Below the pieces are notes generated by a model, which saw only the letters and a program-made list of their open reading frames with translations, ran no database searches and was not told where the DNA came from. From the NCBI RefSeq assembly GCF_003945545.1, contig NZ_CP029617.1, positions 5,999,001 to 6,063,000 of the forward strand: DNA of 64,000 nucleotides, read 5' to 3'. Source of the stretch: Streptomyces sp. WAC 01529 (GTDB lineage: Bacteria > Actinomycetota > Actinomycetes > Streptomycetales > Streptomycetaceae). Positions 42,955-51,088 of the stretch are shown one piece after another. A program made the position numbers and the translations under genes. How positions within the stretch are numbered: the first letter of the stretch is position 1; each line of letters begins with the position of its first letter.

Positions 42955-44093
42955 TGGTCCTCACCACCCTGGAGAAGGCGGGGTGAGGGAACGCGTTCGA
43001 CCGCTTCGCGTAGCCGCGAGGGCTTCGGGTGGAGGTAGGGACGGGGCGAGGCCGGGTGCTTCTGGCCGAGCAGGGCCTGGATCTCGTCGAGCTTGCCGCC
43101 GGCGTCGGCGACATTGCTGGCCATCGCGTGACGACACATCCGCGGTGTGACCTTCCGGCCGAGGCCAGCTCGCCGGGACAGCGACTCGCAGAGTTCGCCG
43201 ATCGCCTCCGTGGTGATGGGGGCTCCGTAGGGCGGGCGGAACAGGTTGACCAGCAGGAAGTCGCTGCCACCGTCGCCCAAGACCTCGTGACGCTCCAGCG
43301 CGTACTGGTCGATCGCCTGCACCACGAGAAAGTCCACGGGCATGATCCATGACTGCTTCGACTTCGACCACGCGTTGTTCTCGTTCTGCCGACGCACGAC
43401 GTGAACGTGGGCACCTTCCGCGTCGCAGCCCAAAGCCCGTGAGTCCGCCATCATGTGCGGGTCGCTCCGGCGCAGCCCAGCGGTCTGTCCCGGGCGGAGG
43501 CCGACGCGGGAGAGCAGCAGCAGGGTCAACCGGTCACGGGCCGAGCGGCAGGCGAGGAACATCGCGACGACCTCCTCGTCGCTGGCCCGGTCGATATCGC
43601 TCTCCGGCTCCTGGAGGCGATGCCTGGCCTTCAGCCGGACGCGCATCGGCCCGTTCTCGCCATGGGCCTCCGCGGGCAGGTCGAGGCCGTCGCCGAGCTC
43701 ATAGATCTGCTCCACCACCCAGGCCGGCGCCACCTTGCTGTTGACGGCGTGGACCAAGAACATCCGCACCGCAGTCAGCACCTTGTTGATCCGCGGGTCC
43801 TCGCGGACCGGCTTGGCGCCGGGACCGGGTACCACGGTCGTCCTTTGGCCCCCGTTACCGGGCGTCCACCTCAGCCAGAGAATGAACAGCCCCATGTCGC
43901 GGGCCGCCGTCCGCCAGTCCCGCCCCGTACGCAGGCACCAGCGAAGGAACAAAGACACGCCCTCGGCGTACGCCTTGGTTGTGGACTCGGCACGGCCACG
44001 GGCCAGCCGTACCTCTCTCAAGAACCGATCTACGTCATCGACGACATCGAAGTCATCGTCCACCACGGTCCAGTACCGGGCGCCGGATGGCAT
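42951..44093 (-). CDS. TnpA-like tyrosine recombinase
   Basis: About 380 aa. N-terminal SAM-like core-binding domain (DRFLREVRLARGRAESTTKAYAEGVSLFLRWC). The catalytic domain has Arg in SRVGLRPGQTAGLRRSD, the box II block TPRMCRHAMASN, in which the usual first His is Arg, and GQKHPASPRPYLHP with the probable nucleophile Tyr near the end. ATG 44093 is given because a TATATA -10-like sequence (44118-44123) lies where an upstream GTG (44114) would put the start codon at or before +1; the GTG remains possible. First gene of the operon. Confidence 0.85.
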   Translation of the reverse strand: MPSGARYWTVVDDDFDVVDDVDRFLREVRLARGRAESTTKAYAEGVSLFLRWCLRTGRDWRTAARDMGLFILWLRWTPGNGGQRTTVVPGPGAKPVREDPRINKVLTAVRMFLVHAVNSKVAPAWVVEQIYELGDGLDLPAEAHGENGPMRVRLKARHRLQEPESDIDRASDEEVVAMFLACRSARDRLTLLLLSRVGLRPGQTAGLRRSDPHMMADSRALGCDAEGAHVHVVRRQNENNAWSKSKQSWIMPVDFLVVQAIDQYALERHEVLGDGGSDFLLVNLFRPPYGAPITTEAIGELCESLSRRAGLGRKVTPRMCRHAMASNVADAGGKLDEIQALLGQKHPASPRPYLHPKPSRLREAVERVPSPRLLQGGEDQ

Positions 44094-44117
44094 CAGGACA
44101 GGAAACGCACGCACCTC

Positions 44118-44148
44118 TATATACCCCTACTCTGCGGGTCGATCACAA
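44118..44148 (-). promoter_or_regulatory. Possible promoter of the element operon
   Basis: On the minus strand, TTGTGA (44148-44143) and TATATA (44123-44118) are separated by 19 bp, longer than ideal. It is the only AT-rich -10-like sequence between the right end and the first recombinase gene. Tentative. Confidence 0.3.
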
Positions 44149-44237
44149 CGGTTCACCGCAGAGCCACACCCCCCGAGAACCACCTCACCCCCCATAACAG
44201 TCAGGGGAGTTACAACGTCACACCGCAGGGTCGGAAA

Positions 44238-44247
44238 CCCCAGAGAA
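44238..44247 (-). repeat. Right terminal inverted repeat of the element
   Basis: CCCCAGAGAA, perfect inverse of 39369-39378. It is followed by CGCCGC (44248-44253), the proposed target-derived core, which continues directly into dprA. Confidence 0.75.
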
Positions 44248-44725
44248 CGCCGCGCTGACCCGGGGGACGGTGGTGGTGGAGGCCGCCTACCGCAGCGGGG
44301 CGCTCGCCACCGCTCGCGCCGCCCAGGAGCTGGGGCGCTTCGCGATGGGGGTGCCGGGTCCCGCGACCAGCGCTCTCTCCGCGGGCGTGCATGAACTGCT
44401 GCGGGGTGACGGCGCCCTGGTGACCGATGCCGCGGAAATCGTCGAGCTGGTCGGTGACATGGGTGAGCTGGCCCCGGAACGGCGGGGGCCCGTCCTGCCG
44501 CGCGATCTGCTCGCCCCGGGGGCGGCCCGGGTCCTGGCGGCCCTGCCCGCGAGGGGGCGGGCGACGGCGCGGGACATCGCGGTCGGGGCGGGGACGACCG
44601 AGGACGATGCGGTAGGGCGCCTGTACGAACTTCAACCGTTGGGGTTCGTCGAACGACACGGCGACGGCTGGCAGTTGACACGCCAGGCGTTTGGCTCCGT
44701 CTTCGCCACTGGAGGTGAATCGTGA
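44248..44725 (+). pseudogene. dprA: DNA-processing protein DprA, C-terminal fragment (interrupted)
   Basis: Continues the reading frame lost at 39363: AALTRGTVVVEAAYRSGALATARAAQELGRFAMGVPG, the end of the Rossmann fold, then the DprA C-terminal winged helix (GAARVLAALPARGRATARDIAVGAGTTEDDAVGRLYELQPLGFVERHGDGW). 158 codons remain; with the 228 upstream codons this makes a normal 386-aa DprA. The first possible start is a GTG at 44270 with no clear ribosome site, so it is probably not made as a useful protein. Confidence 0.94.
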
Positions 44726-45070
44726 CCGAGCGTGTTGCGCCGGACGGATGACGCCCGACAGCCTTGGGAAATCGCGCAGTTGATACGGCGGCGTCGTCAC
44801 GCAGTGCGACGGACTCGCCCCCGCGGGGTGCTCAGCGGAACGTATCTGCGCACGCGCGATCCCATAGTCTTCGCACACTGCGACACTTCAGTCACGCTAC
44901 GCTCACAAGGATTCCGACGCGGACAGGCAATTCAGACGGACGACCTCATTCACCTCACGCACACCCCCCACCGCGCGGGCGCGAGCGGCAGCCGCGAATC
45001 CGCCGCCCCGCGCGACCTCATCGACCCACGCGACCTCACCAGTTCACGGCAGAACGGCTCAAGGCGACGA
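44726..45070 (+). other. 345-bp region upstream of whiG
   Basis: Spacer between the dprA end and whiG. It has a short direct repeat (CGCGACCTCA near 45010 and 45030) and no confident -35/-10 pair. The whiG promoter should be here. No gene supported. Confidence 0.35.
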
Positions 45071-45913
45071 ATGCCCCAGCACACCTCAGGGTCCGACCGG
45101 GCGGCGGTCCCTCCCGCCGCCCGTAGCGGCGAGCGGGAGCGGCCTCCCGCCCCCTCGTCGCTGGACGAGTTGTGGCGGTCGTACAAGGCGACAGGTGACG
45201 GGCGGCTGCGGGAGCAGCTGATCCTGCACTACTCGCCGCTGGTGAAGTACGTCGCGGGCCGGGTGAGCGTGGGGCTGCCGCCCAATGTGGAGCAGGCGGA
45301 CTTCGTCTCGTCCGGGGTGTTCGGCCTCATCGACGCGATCGAGAAGTTCGACATCGAGCGGTCGATCAAGTTCGAGACCTACGCGATCACGCGTATCCGT
45401 GGGGCCATGATCGACGAACTGCGGGCGCTCGACTGGATCCCGCGCTCCGTGCGGCAGAAGGCGCGCAACGTCGAGCGTGCCTACGCCACCTTGGAGGCGC
45501 AGCTGCGGCGCACCCCCTCGGAGGGCGAGGTCGCCGCCGAGATGGGAATCGCGCTGGAGGAACTGCACGCGGTTTTCAGCCAGTTGTCGTTGGCGAACGT
45601 GGTGGCGCTGGAAGAGTTGCTGCACGTCGGCGGGGACGGCGGCGACCGGCTGAGCCTCATGGACACGCTCGAGGACCACGCGGCCGACAACCCCGTGGAG
45701 GTCGCCGAGGACCGGGAGCTGCGCAGGCTGCTCGCACGGGCGATCAACACGCTGCCCGAGCGTGAGAAGACCGTCGTGACGCTCTATTACTACGAAGGGC
45801 TCACGCTCGCCGAGATCGGCAACGTGCTCGGGGTGACCGAGAGCCGGGTGAGCCAGATCCACACGAAGTCGGTGTTGCAGCTGCGGGCGAAGCTGGCCAG
45901 TTTTGGCCGCTGA
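45071..45913 (+). CDS. whiG: RNA polymerase sigma factor WhiG (FliA family)
   Basis: Sporulation-specific sigma factor that commits aerial hyphae to septation; targets include whiI and whiH, and in Streptomyces it is held by the anti-sigma factor RsiG with c-di-GMP. 280 aa. Region 2 has LVKYVAGRVSVGLPPNVEQADFVSSGVFGLIDAIEKFDIERSIKFETYAITRIRGAMIDELR. Region 3 follows, and region 4 ends EREKTVVTLYYYEGLTLAEIGNVLGVTESRVSQIHTKS. FliA-type features are clear. ATG 45071 gives the standard length. Confidence 0.96.
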   Translation: MPQHTSGSDRAAVPPAARSGERERPPAPSSLDELWRSYKATGDGRLREQLILHYSPLVKYVAGRVSVGLPPNVEQADFVSSGVFGLIDAIEKFDIERSIKFETYAITRIRGAMIDELRALDWIPRSVRQKARNVERAYATLEAQLRRTPSEGEVAAEMGIALEELHAVFSQLSLANVVALEELLHVGGDGGDRLSLMDTLEDHAADNPVEVAEDRELRRLLARAINTLPEREKTVVTLYYYEGLTLAEIGNVLGVTESRVSQIHTKSVLQLRAKLASFGR

Positions 45914-46009
45914 GGCCGCGCGGCGAGCGAGCTGAATCGTCCCTGCCCGGGGCATATGTGCGCGCGGCAGCGACTCCCGCGCGGGGCCCGCCGTCCGTAA
46001 AGTGGAGCC

Positions 46010-46591
46010 GTGCCAAGGATTCGAGCGGCCTCTGTGGCCGAGCACCGGTCGATGCAGCGCGGGGCCCTGCTGGACGCCGCGAGGTCCCTGCTGTCCGAGG
46101 GAGGTACGGAGGCGCTGACCTTCCCCGCTCTCGCGGAGCGCACCGGGCTCGCCCGGTCGTCCGTGTACGAGTACTTCAGGTCGCGGGCGGCCGTGGTCGA
46201 GGAGCTGTGCGAGGTCGACTTCCCCGTCTGGGCCGCGGAGGTCTCGGCGGCGATGGAGGGGGCGCAGTCGCCCGAGGGGCAGGTCGAGGCGTATGTGCGG
46301 CGGCAGCTGGCACTGGTGGGGGACCGGCGCCACCGTGCCGTGGTCGCCATCTCCGCCAGTGAGCTGGACGCCGGGGCCCGGGAGAAGATCCGGGCCGCGC
46401 ACGGCGGGCTCATCGCGATGATCGTCGAGGCGCTCCAGGCCCTGGGGCACGAGCAGCCCCGGATGGCGGCGATGCTGCTCCAGGGGATCGTGGACGCGGC
46501 CGTGCGGCGGATCGAACTGGGGGCCGCGGAGGACCCCTCCGCCATCACGGAGGCCGCGGTCTCGATGGCTCTGCGCGGGGTGCGCGGCTGA
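46010..46591 (+). CDS. TetR-family transcriptional regulator
   Basis: A 193-aa protein starting with GTG. The N-terminal helix-turn-helix (RGALLDAARSLLSEGGTEALTFPALAERTGLARSSVYEYFRSRAAVVEEL) is a textbook TetR DNA-binding domain. The C-terminal helical domain binds an unknown ligand. It is monocistronic and convergent with the M23 peptidase gene 8 bp away. No obvious palindromic operator was found near it. Confidence 0.9.
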   Translation: MPRIRAASVAEHRSMQRGALLDAARSLLSEGGTEALTFPALAERTGLARSSVYEYFRSRAAVVEELCEVDFPVWAAEVSAAMEGAQSPEGQVEAYVRRQLALVGDRRHRAVVAISASELDAGAREKIRAAHGGLIAMIVEALQALGHEQPRMAAMLLQGIVDAAVRRIELGAAEDPSAITEAAVSMALRGVRG

Positions 46592-46599
46592 GGTCCCGC

Positions 46600-47172
46600 T
46601 CACGGCTCCGGTGGTCCGGTCAGTGGGAGCAGGCGGGACGGGCCGGGGTGCAGTAGCCGCGGTGGTAGCAGGCTCAGTGGGTCCAGATAGGTCCCGGCTC
46701 TGCGCAGGCCCCAGTGGAGGCAGCTCTCGGGGCAGTGGCCCGCCGGGGTTTCCAAGGTGCCGACCTGCTCGCCCGCGGTGACCTCGGCGCCCTTCTTCAG
46801 CGTGGCGCGCACCGGCTCGTACGTCGTGCGCAGCGGGGGCGCTCCGGTGCCGTCCAGCTCCACCGAGACCACGCCTCTGCCCGCCACCCGGCCCGCGAAG
46901 GAGACCCGGCCGGGCGCCACCGCCCGCACCGCGGTACCCGGGGGCGCGGCGAGGTCCACGCCCCGGTGGCCCGCGCCGTACTCGGTCGAGGGTGGATCCC
47001 AGGCGCGTACGACAGCGGGGCGGGTGCCCGCGGGGGCGTCCAGCGGCCAGGTCGTGGCCACCGGGATAACCGGCGGCGGGCTCGGGGGTGTGGGCGGAGT
47101 CGGGCTCGGGAGTGGGTTCAGTGCGGTCGCCAGCAGTGCGGTCAGTGTCGTCAGGAGCAGTTCCAGGCGCAT
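46600..47172 (-). CDS. Secreted M23-family (LytM-like) peptidase
   Basis: A 190-aa protein with an N-terminal signal-like hydrophobic segment (LELLLTTLTALLATALN), a Pro/Thr-rich linker, and an M23 peptidase domain with GHRGVDLAAPPGTAVRAVAPGRVSFAG (first His and Asp zinc ligands) and CLHWGLRR near the end. The canonical HxH is CLH, so the first His of that pair is Cys. Many Streptomyces homologues share this, so whether it is active or a regulatory LytM domain is open. Likely acts on peptidoglycan. Confidence 0.85.
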   Translation of the reverse strand: MRLELLLTTLTALLATALNPLPSPTPPTPPSPPPVIPVATTWPLDAPAGTRPAVVRAWDPPSTEYGAGHRGVDLAAPPGTAVRAVAPGRVSFAGRVAGRGVVSVELDGTGAPPLRTTYEPVRATLKKGAEVTAGEQVGTLETPAGHCPESCLHWGLRRAGTYLDPLSLLPPRLLHPGPSRLLPLTGPPEP

Positions 47173-47517
47173 GGCAGAACCGTCCCGCGTCCCGGCGTTC
47201 CGCAGGGATCATGGTCCGAATCTGTGGAGTACCGGCCGGTTGTGGAAAGCCGCGTCACCCGTCGGGGGGAAAGTGGCGAGCGGTTCCGTCACCAGGTCAC
47301 GGGTAGCGGCGTCATCCGGCGCCCCGCGGGTCCCGTACACTTCTTGTGGCGATCCGGGTCACCGGGTCGACTTCGCACGCCCCGACATCAGGCCCTCACA
47401 GGCCGGTGTCAGCGCCCCTCGGTCCCTAGGTCTCTAGTGGCAAGGCGCACAGCGGGCGTCAGGCGCGAGTGCCGTCCGGCACACGCGGCACAACCGAGAA
47501 TCTCAAGGAGAACGGCC
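47173..47517 (+). other. 345-bp region upstream of rpsB
   Basis: Divergent spacer between the M23 peptidase gene and rpsB. TACACT at 47336-47341 is a good -10 candidate for rpsB, though the -35 is weak. The transcript would then have a leader of about 170 nt, long enough for S2-type autoregulation. An AAGGAG ribosome site precedes the rpsB ATG. No gene supported. Confidence 0.45.
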
Positions 47518-48444
47518 ATGGCCGTCGTCACGATGCGGGAGCTGCTGGAAAGCGGCGTCCACTTCGGTCACCAGACCCGTCGTTGGAACCCGAAGATGAA
47601 GCGCTTCATCTTCACGGAGCGCAACGGCATCTACATCATCGACCTGCTCCAGTCGCTGTCGTACATCGACCGCGCCTACGAGTTCGTCAAGGAGACCGTC
47701 GCCCACGGCGGCACGGTCATGTTCGTCGGCACGAAGAAGCAGGCGCAGGAGGCCATCGCGGAGCAGGCCACCCGCGTCGGCATGCCTTACGTCAACCAGC
47801 GCTGGCTGGGCGGCATGCTCACCAACTTCTCGACCGTCTACAAGCGTCTGCAGCGCCTCAAGGAGCTCGAGCAGATCGACTTCGAGGACGTCGCCGCCTC
47901 CGGTCTCACCAAGAAGGAGCTTCTCGTGCTCTCGCGCGAGAAGGCCAAGCTGGAGAAGACCCTCGGTGGTATCCGCGAGATGTCCAAGGTGCCCAGCGCC
48001 GTCTGGATCGTGGACACCAAGAAGGAGCACATCGCGGTCGGTGAGGCCCGGAAGCTCAACATCCCGGTCGTCGCCATCCTCGACACCAACTGCGACCCCG
48101 ACGAGGTCGACTACAAGATCCCCGGCAACGATGACGCGATCCGCTCCGTCACCCTGCTCACCCGCGTGATCGCCGACGCCGTCGCCGAGGGCCTCATCTC
48201 CCGCTCCGGCGTGGCCACCGGTGACTCGAAGCCGGGCGAGAAGGCCGCTGGCGAGCCGCTCGCCGAGTGGGAGCGCGACCTCCTCGAGGGCGAGAAGAAG
48301 GCCGACGACGCCGAGGCCCCCAAGGCCGAGGAGCCGAAGGCCGCCGAGGCCGAGGCCGAGGTTCAGAAGTCCGCCGAGACGGAGAAGGCCGCCGACGCCG
48401 AGCAGGCCGAGGCTCCCGCCGCCGCGGACGCCGAGCAGGCCTGA
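47518..48444 (+). CDS. rpsB: 30S ribosomal protein S2
   Basis: A 308-aa S2 protein with typical blocks MRELLESGVHFGHQTRRWNPKMKRFIF, GTKKQAQEAIAEQA, RWLGGMLTNFSTV and LDTNCDPDEVDYKIPGNDDAIRSV. The C-terminus has an actinobacterial Ala/Glu-rich acidic extension of about 50 residues. ATG 47518 follows AAGGAG. A hairpin (48465-48493) precedes tsf. Confidence 0.98.
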   Translation: MAVVTMRELLESGVHFGHQTRRWNPKMKRFIFTERNGIYIIDLLQSLSYIDRAYEFVKETVAHGGTVMFVGTKKQAQEAIAEQATRVGMPYVNQRWLGGMLTNFSTVYKRLQRLKELEQIDFEDVAASGLTKKELLVLSREKAKLEKTLGGIREMSKVPSAVWIVDTKKEHIAVGEARKLNIPVVAILDTNCDPDEVDYKIPGNDDAIRSVTLLTRVIADAVAEGLISRSGVATGDSKPGEKAAGEPLAEWERDLLEGEKKADDAEAPKAEEPKAAEAEAEVQKSAETEKAADAEQAEAPAAADAEQA

Positions 48445-48464
48445 CCTCACAGGTTCGGTAGTTG

Positions 48465-48493
48465 ACGGCGGGGGCCCGATCGGCCCCCGCCGT
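48465..48493 (+). terminator. Hairpin in the rpsB-tsf gap
   Basis: Perfect 12-bp stem (48465-48476 with 48482-48493), 5-base loop CGATC. There is no strong U-tract. Likely partial attenuator setting the S2 to EF-Ts ratio, or a terminator. Confidence 0.65.
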
Positions 48494-48545
48494 TCACCCG
48501 TAGACCTCCGTAGATCTTTCAAGACTTCGAGAGAGAATTTCGATC

Positions 48546-49382
48546 ATGGCGAACTACACCGCCGCTGACGTCAAGAAGCTCCGTGAGCTCACGGGCGCCG
48601 GCATGATGGACTGCAAGAAGGCGCTCGACGAGGCCGAGGGCAACGTCGACAAGGCCGTCGAGGCGCTCCGCATCAAGGGCCAGAAGGGCGTCGCCAAGCG
48701 CGAGGGCCGCTCCGCCGAGAACGGCGCCGTGGTCTCCCTCATCGCCGACGACAACACCTCCGGTGTCATCGTCGAGCTGAAGTGCGAGACGGACTTCGTC
48801 GCCAAGGGCGAGAAGTTCCAGGCCGTGGCGAACAACCTCGCCGCCCACATCGCCAAGACGTCCCCGGCCGACATCGAGGCGCTGCTCGCCTCCGAGATCG
48901 AGGCCGGCAAGACCGTCCAGGCGTACGTCGACGAGGCCAACGCCAACCTGGGCGAGAAGATCGTCCTGGACCGCTTCGCGCAGTTCTCCGGCGCCTACGT
49001 CGCCGCGTACATGCACCGCACGATGCCCGACCTGCCCCCGCAGATCGGTGTCCTCGTCGAGCTGGACAAGGCCGACGCCGACGTCGCCAAGGGCATCGCG
49101 CAGCACATCGCCGCCTTCGCGCCGAAGTACCTCTCCCGCGAGGACGTCCCGGCCGAGGTCGTCGAGTCCGAGCGTCGCGTCGCCGAGGAGACCACCCGCG
49201 CCGAGGGCAAGCCCGAGGCCGCCCTCCCGAAGATCGTCGAGGGTCGCGTCAACGGCTTCTTCAAGGAGGCCACCCTCCTCGGCCAGCCGTACGCGCTGGA
49301 CAACAAGAAGTCGGTCGAGAAGGTTCTCGCCGAGGCCGGTGTCTCCCTGAAGCGCTTCTCGCGCATCAAGGTCGGCATCTGA
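48546..49382 (+). CDS. tsf: Elongation factor Ts
   Basis: Nucleotide exchange factor for EF-Tu (278 aa). N-terminal UBA-like domain KLRELTGAGMMDCKKALDEAEGNVDKAVEALR, core region with CETDFVAKGEKFQAVANNLAAHIA and the C-terminal coiled-coil/dimerisation part. It lies downstream of rpsB as in most bacteria. A long-stem terminator follows (49494-49543). Confidence 0.98.
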   Translation: MANYTAADVKKLRELTGAGMMDCKKALDEAEGNVDKAVEALRIKGQKGVAKREGRSAENGAVVSLIADDNTSGVIVELKCETDFVAKGEKFQAVANNLAAHIAKTSPADIEALLASEIEAGKTVQAYVDEANANLGEKIVLDRFAQFSGAYVAAYMHRTMPDLPPQIGVLVELDKADADVAKGIAQHIAAFAPKYLSREDVPAEVVESERRVAEETTRAEGKPEAALPKIVEGRVNGFFKEATLLGQPYALDNKKSVEKVLAEAGVSLKRFSRIKVGI

Positions 49383-49493
49383 GTCCGTACCGCGATCGAC
49401 GGTAGACCCCGCTAGGGTCGACAGCGGTCGCCCGCGTGGGGAACCCCGCACAGGGAGCCCATACGCGATGTACGACCGCAGGATCTGACGAGG

Positions 49494-49543
49494 AGGCCAC
49501 TGCCGAGCATGGGATGCGAACGACACCCCACCGGCAGTGGCCT
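49494..49543 (+). terminator. Terminator between tsf and pyrH
   Basis: An 11-bp perfect stem (49494-49504 with 49533-49543), 28-base loop, followed by TCTTCG. Probably ends the rpsB-tsf transcript; its right side lies 39 bp before the pyrH ATG. Confidence 0.6.
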
Positions 49544-49581
49544 TCTTCGTATGTGCGTCAAGTAAGAGAAGCGAGAACACC

Positions 49582-50343
49582 ATGACCACCAAGGCCGACT
49601 CGAAGAGTGACGACGACAAAGGCGCCGGACGCTTCCTGCTGAAGCTCTCCGGCGAGGCGTTCGCCGGCGGGGGCGGCCTCGGGGTCGACCCCGACGTGGT
49701 GCATGCCATCGCGCGCGAGATCGCGGCCGTGGTCCGCGACGGCGCCCAGATCGCCATCGTCATCGGCGGCGGCAACTTCTTCCGCGGCGCCGAGCTCCAG
49801 CAGCGCGGCATGGACCGGGCCCGCTCGGACTACATGGGCATGCTCGGCACGGTCATGAACTGCCTCGCGCTCCAGGACTTCCTGGAGAAGGAGGGCATCG
49901 ACAGCCGCGTCCAGACCGCCATCACCATGGGCCAGGTCGCGGAGCCGTACATCCCGCTGCGCGCCGTGCGCCACCTGGAGAAGGGCCGCGTGGTCATCTT
50001 CGGCGCCGGTATGGGCATGCCGTACTTCTCCACCGACACCACCGCCGCGCAGCGCGCCCTGGAGATCGACGCCGAGGCGCTGCTCATGGGCAAGAACGGC
50101 GTGGACGGCGTCTACGACTCCGACCCGAAGACCAACCCCGACGCGGTGAAGTTCGACGCCCTCGGCTACGGCGAGGTCATCACCCGCGACCTCAAGGTCG
50201 CCGACATGACCGCGATCACGCTGTGCCGGGACAACAAGCTGCCCATCCTCGTCTTCGAGCTGCTCTCCGAAGGCAATATCGCCCGGGCCGTCAAGGGTGA
50301 GAAGATCGGCACTCTCGTGGGTGACCAGGGAAGCCGGGCCTGA
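49582..50343 (+). CDS. pyrH: UMP kinase
   Basis: Phosphorylates UMP to UDP in pyrimidine nucleotide synthesis. 253 aa, amino-acid-kinase fold: FLLKLSGEAFAGGGGLGVDP, IVIGGGNFFRGAELQQRGMDRARSDYMGMLGTVMN, FSTDTTAAQRALEIDAEALLMGKNGVDGVYDSDPK. Bacterial UMP kinases are hexamers activated by GTP and inhibited by UTP. ATG 49582 is the only good start; upstream frame is the tsf terminator region. Confidence 0.97.
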   Translation: MTTKADSKSDDDKGAGRFLLKLSGEAFAGGGGLGVDPDVVHAIAREIAAVVRDGAQIAIVIGGGNFFRGAELQQRGMDRARSDYMGMLGTVMNCLALQDFLEKEGIDSRVQTAITMGQVAEPYIPLRAVRHLEKGRVVIFGAGMGMPYFSTDTTAAQRALEIDAEALLMGKNGVDGVYDSDPKTNPDAVKFDALGYGEVITRDLKVADMTAITLCRDNKLPILVFELLSEGNIARAVKGEKIGTLVGDQGSRA

Positions 50344-50499
50344 CCCCGGGGACCCGGGTCAGTCTCAAGAGACGGACGCGAGACGTCACTTGAGAGGGAT
50401 GGACAAAGCCCTGCCGGTCGGACACCGTGCAGGAAAGACACGCGACGCAGCCGGCCGCCCCGTGCTAGCCGGGCCTACTCAGACACGCAGGAGCAAGTG

Positions 50500-51057
50500 G
50501 TGATCGAAGAGACCCTCCTCGAGGCCGAGGAGAAGATGGAGAAGGCCGTCGTGGTCGCCAAGGAGGACTTCGCCGCGATCCGCACCGGCCGTGCGCACCC
50601 GGCGATGTTCAACAAGATCGTGGCGGACTACTACGGCGCGCTGACGCCGATCAACCAGCTGGCCTCGTTCTCGGTGCCGGAGCCGCGGATGGCCGTGGTG
50701 ACCCCGTTCGACAAGAGCGCGCTGCGCAACATCGAGCAGGCGATCCGCGACTCCGACCTCGGCGTCAACCCGAGCAACGACGGAAACATCATCCGGGTGA
50801 CCTTCCCCGAGCTGACGCAGGACCGCCGCAAGGAGTACATCAAGGTCGCCAAGACCAAGGCCGAGGACTCCAAGGTCTCGATCCGCTCCATCCGCCGCAA
50901 GGCCAAGGAGGCCCTCGACAAGGCGGTCAAGGACGGCGACATCGGCGAGGACGAGGGCCGTCGTGCCGAGAAGGACCTCGAGGACCTCACGTCGAAGTAC
51001 GTCACCCAGGTGGACGAGCTGCTCAAGCACAAGGAAGCCGAGCTGCTCGAAGTCTGA
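50500..51057 (+). CDS. frr: Ribosome recycling factor
   Basis: A 185-aa factor that splits post-termination ribosomes with EF-G. Typical features: EEKMEKAVVVAKEDFAAIRTGRAHPAMF, VPEPRMAVVTPFDKSALRNIEQAIRDSDLGVNPSNDG, VRIxRR-like ISIRSIRRKAK and the terminal KYVTQVDELLKHKEAELLEV. Two GTGs are adjacent (50497 and 50500); the second is six bases from AGGAG and gives the normal MIEETLLEAEE start. Confidence 0.97.
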   Translation: MIEETLLEAEEKMEKAVVVAKEDFAAIRTGRAHPAMFNKIVADYYGALTPINQLASFSVPEPRMAVVTPFDKSALRNIEQAIRDSDLGVNPSNDGNIIRVTFPELTQDRRKEYIKVAKTKAEDSKVSIRSIRRKAKEALDKAVKDGDIGEDEGRRAEKDLEDLTSKYVTQVDELLKHKEAELLEV

Positions 51058-51088
51058 GGCTCAGTCCGAGGAATCAGGAATCCGATCC

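Larger units (their letters stand above)
39369..44247 (-). mobile_element. Tn554-like element inserted in dprA (two tyrosine recombinases plus TnpC-type helper)
   Basis: A 4.88-kb insertion bounded by a 10-bp inverted repeat (TTCTCTGGGG at 39369, CCCCAGAGAA at 44238). It carries a leftward five-cistron operon: a ~380-aa and an 827-aa tyrosine recombinase, a 172-aa coiled-coil DUF6262/TnpC-type protein, a 35-aa and a 97-aa protein. The three-gene recombinase set in this order is the signature of Tn554. Joining the flanks rebuilds dprA. Left of the left repeat is CCTCGC and right of the right repeat is CGCCGC, consistent with a 6-bp core exchanged on insertion. No resistance gene, replication gene or target duplication is visible. 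Base composition looks lower in GC than the flanks. Confidence 0.88.

Noticed and set aside
39363..44253. Possibility that the dprA insertion is an integrative plasmid at a tRNA gene
   Set aside because: No tRNA, replication, transfer or excisionase gene is present; the two-recombinase set and the size point to a Tn554-type element.
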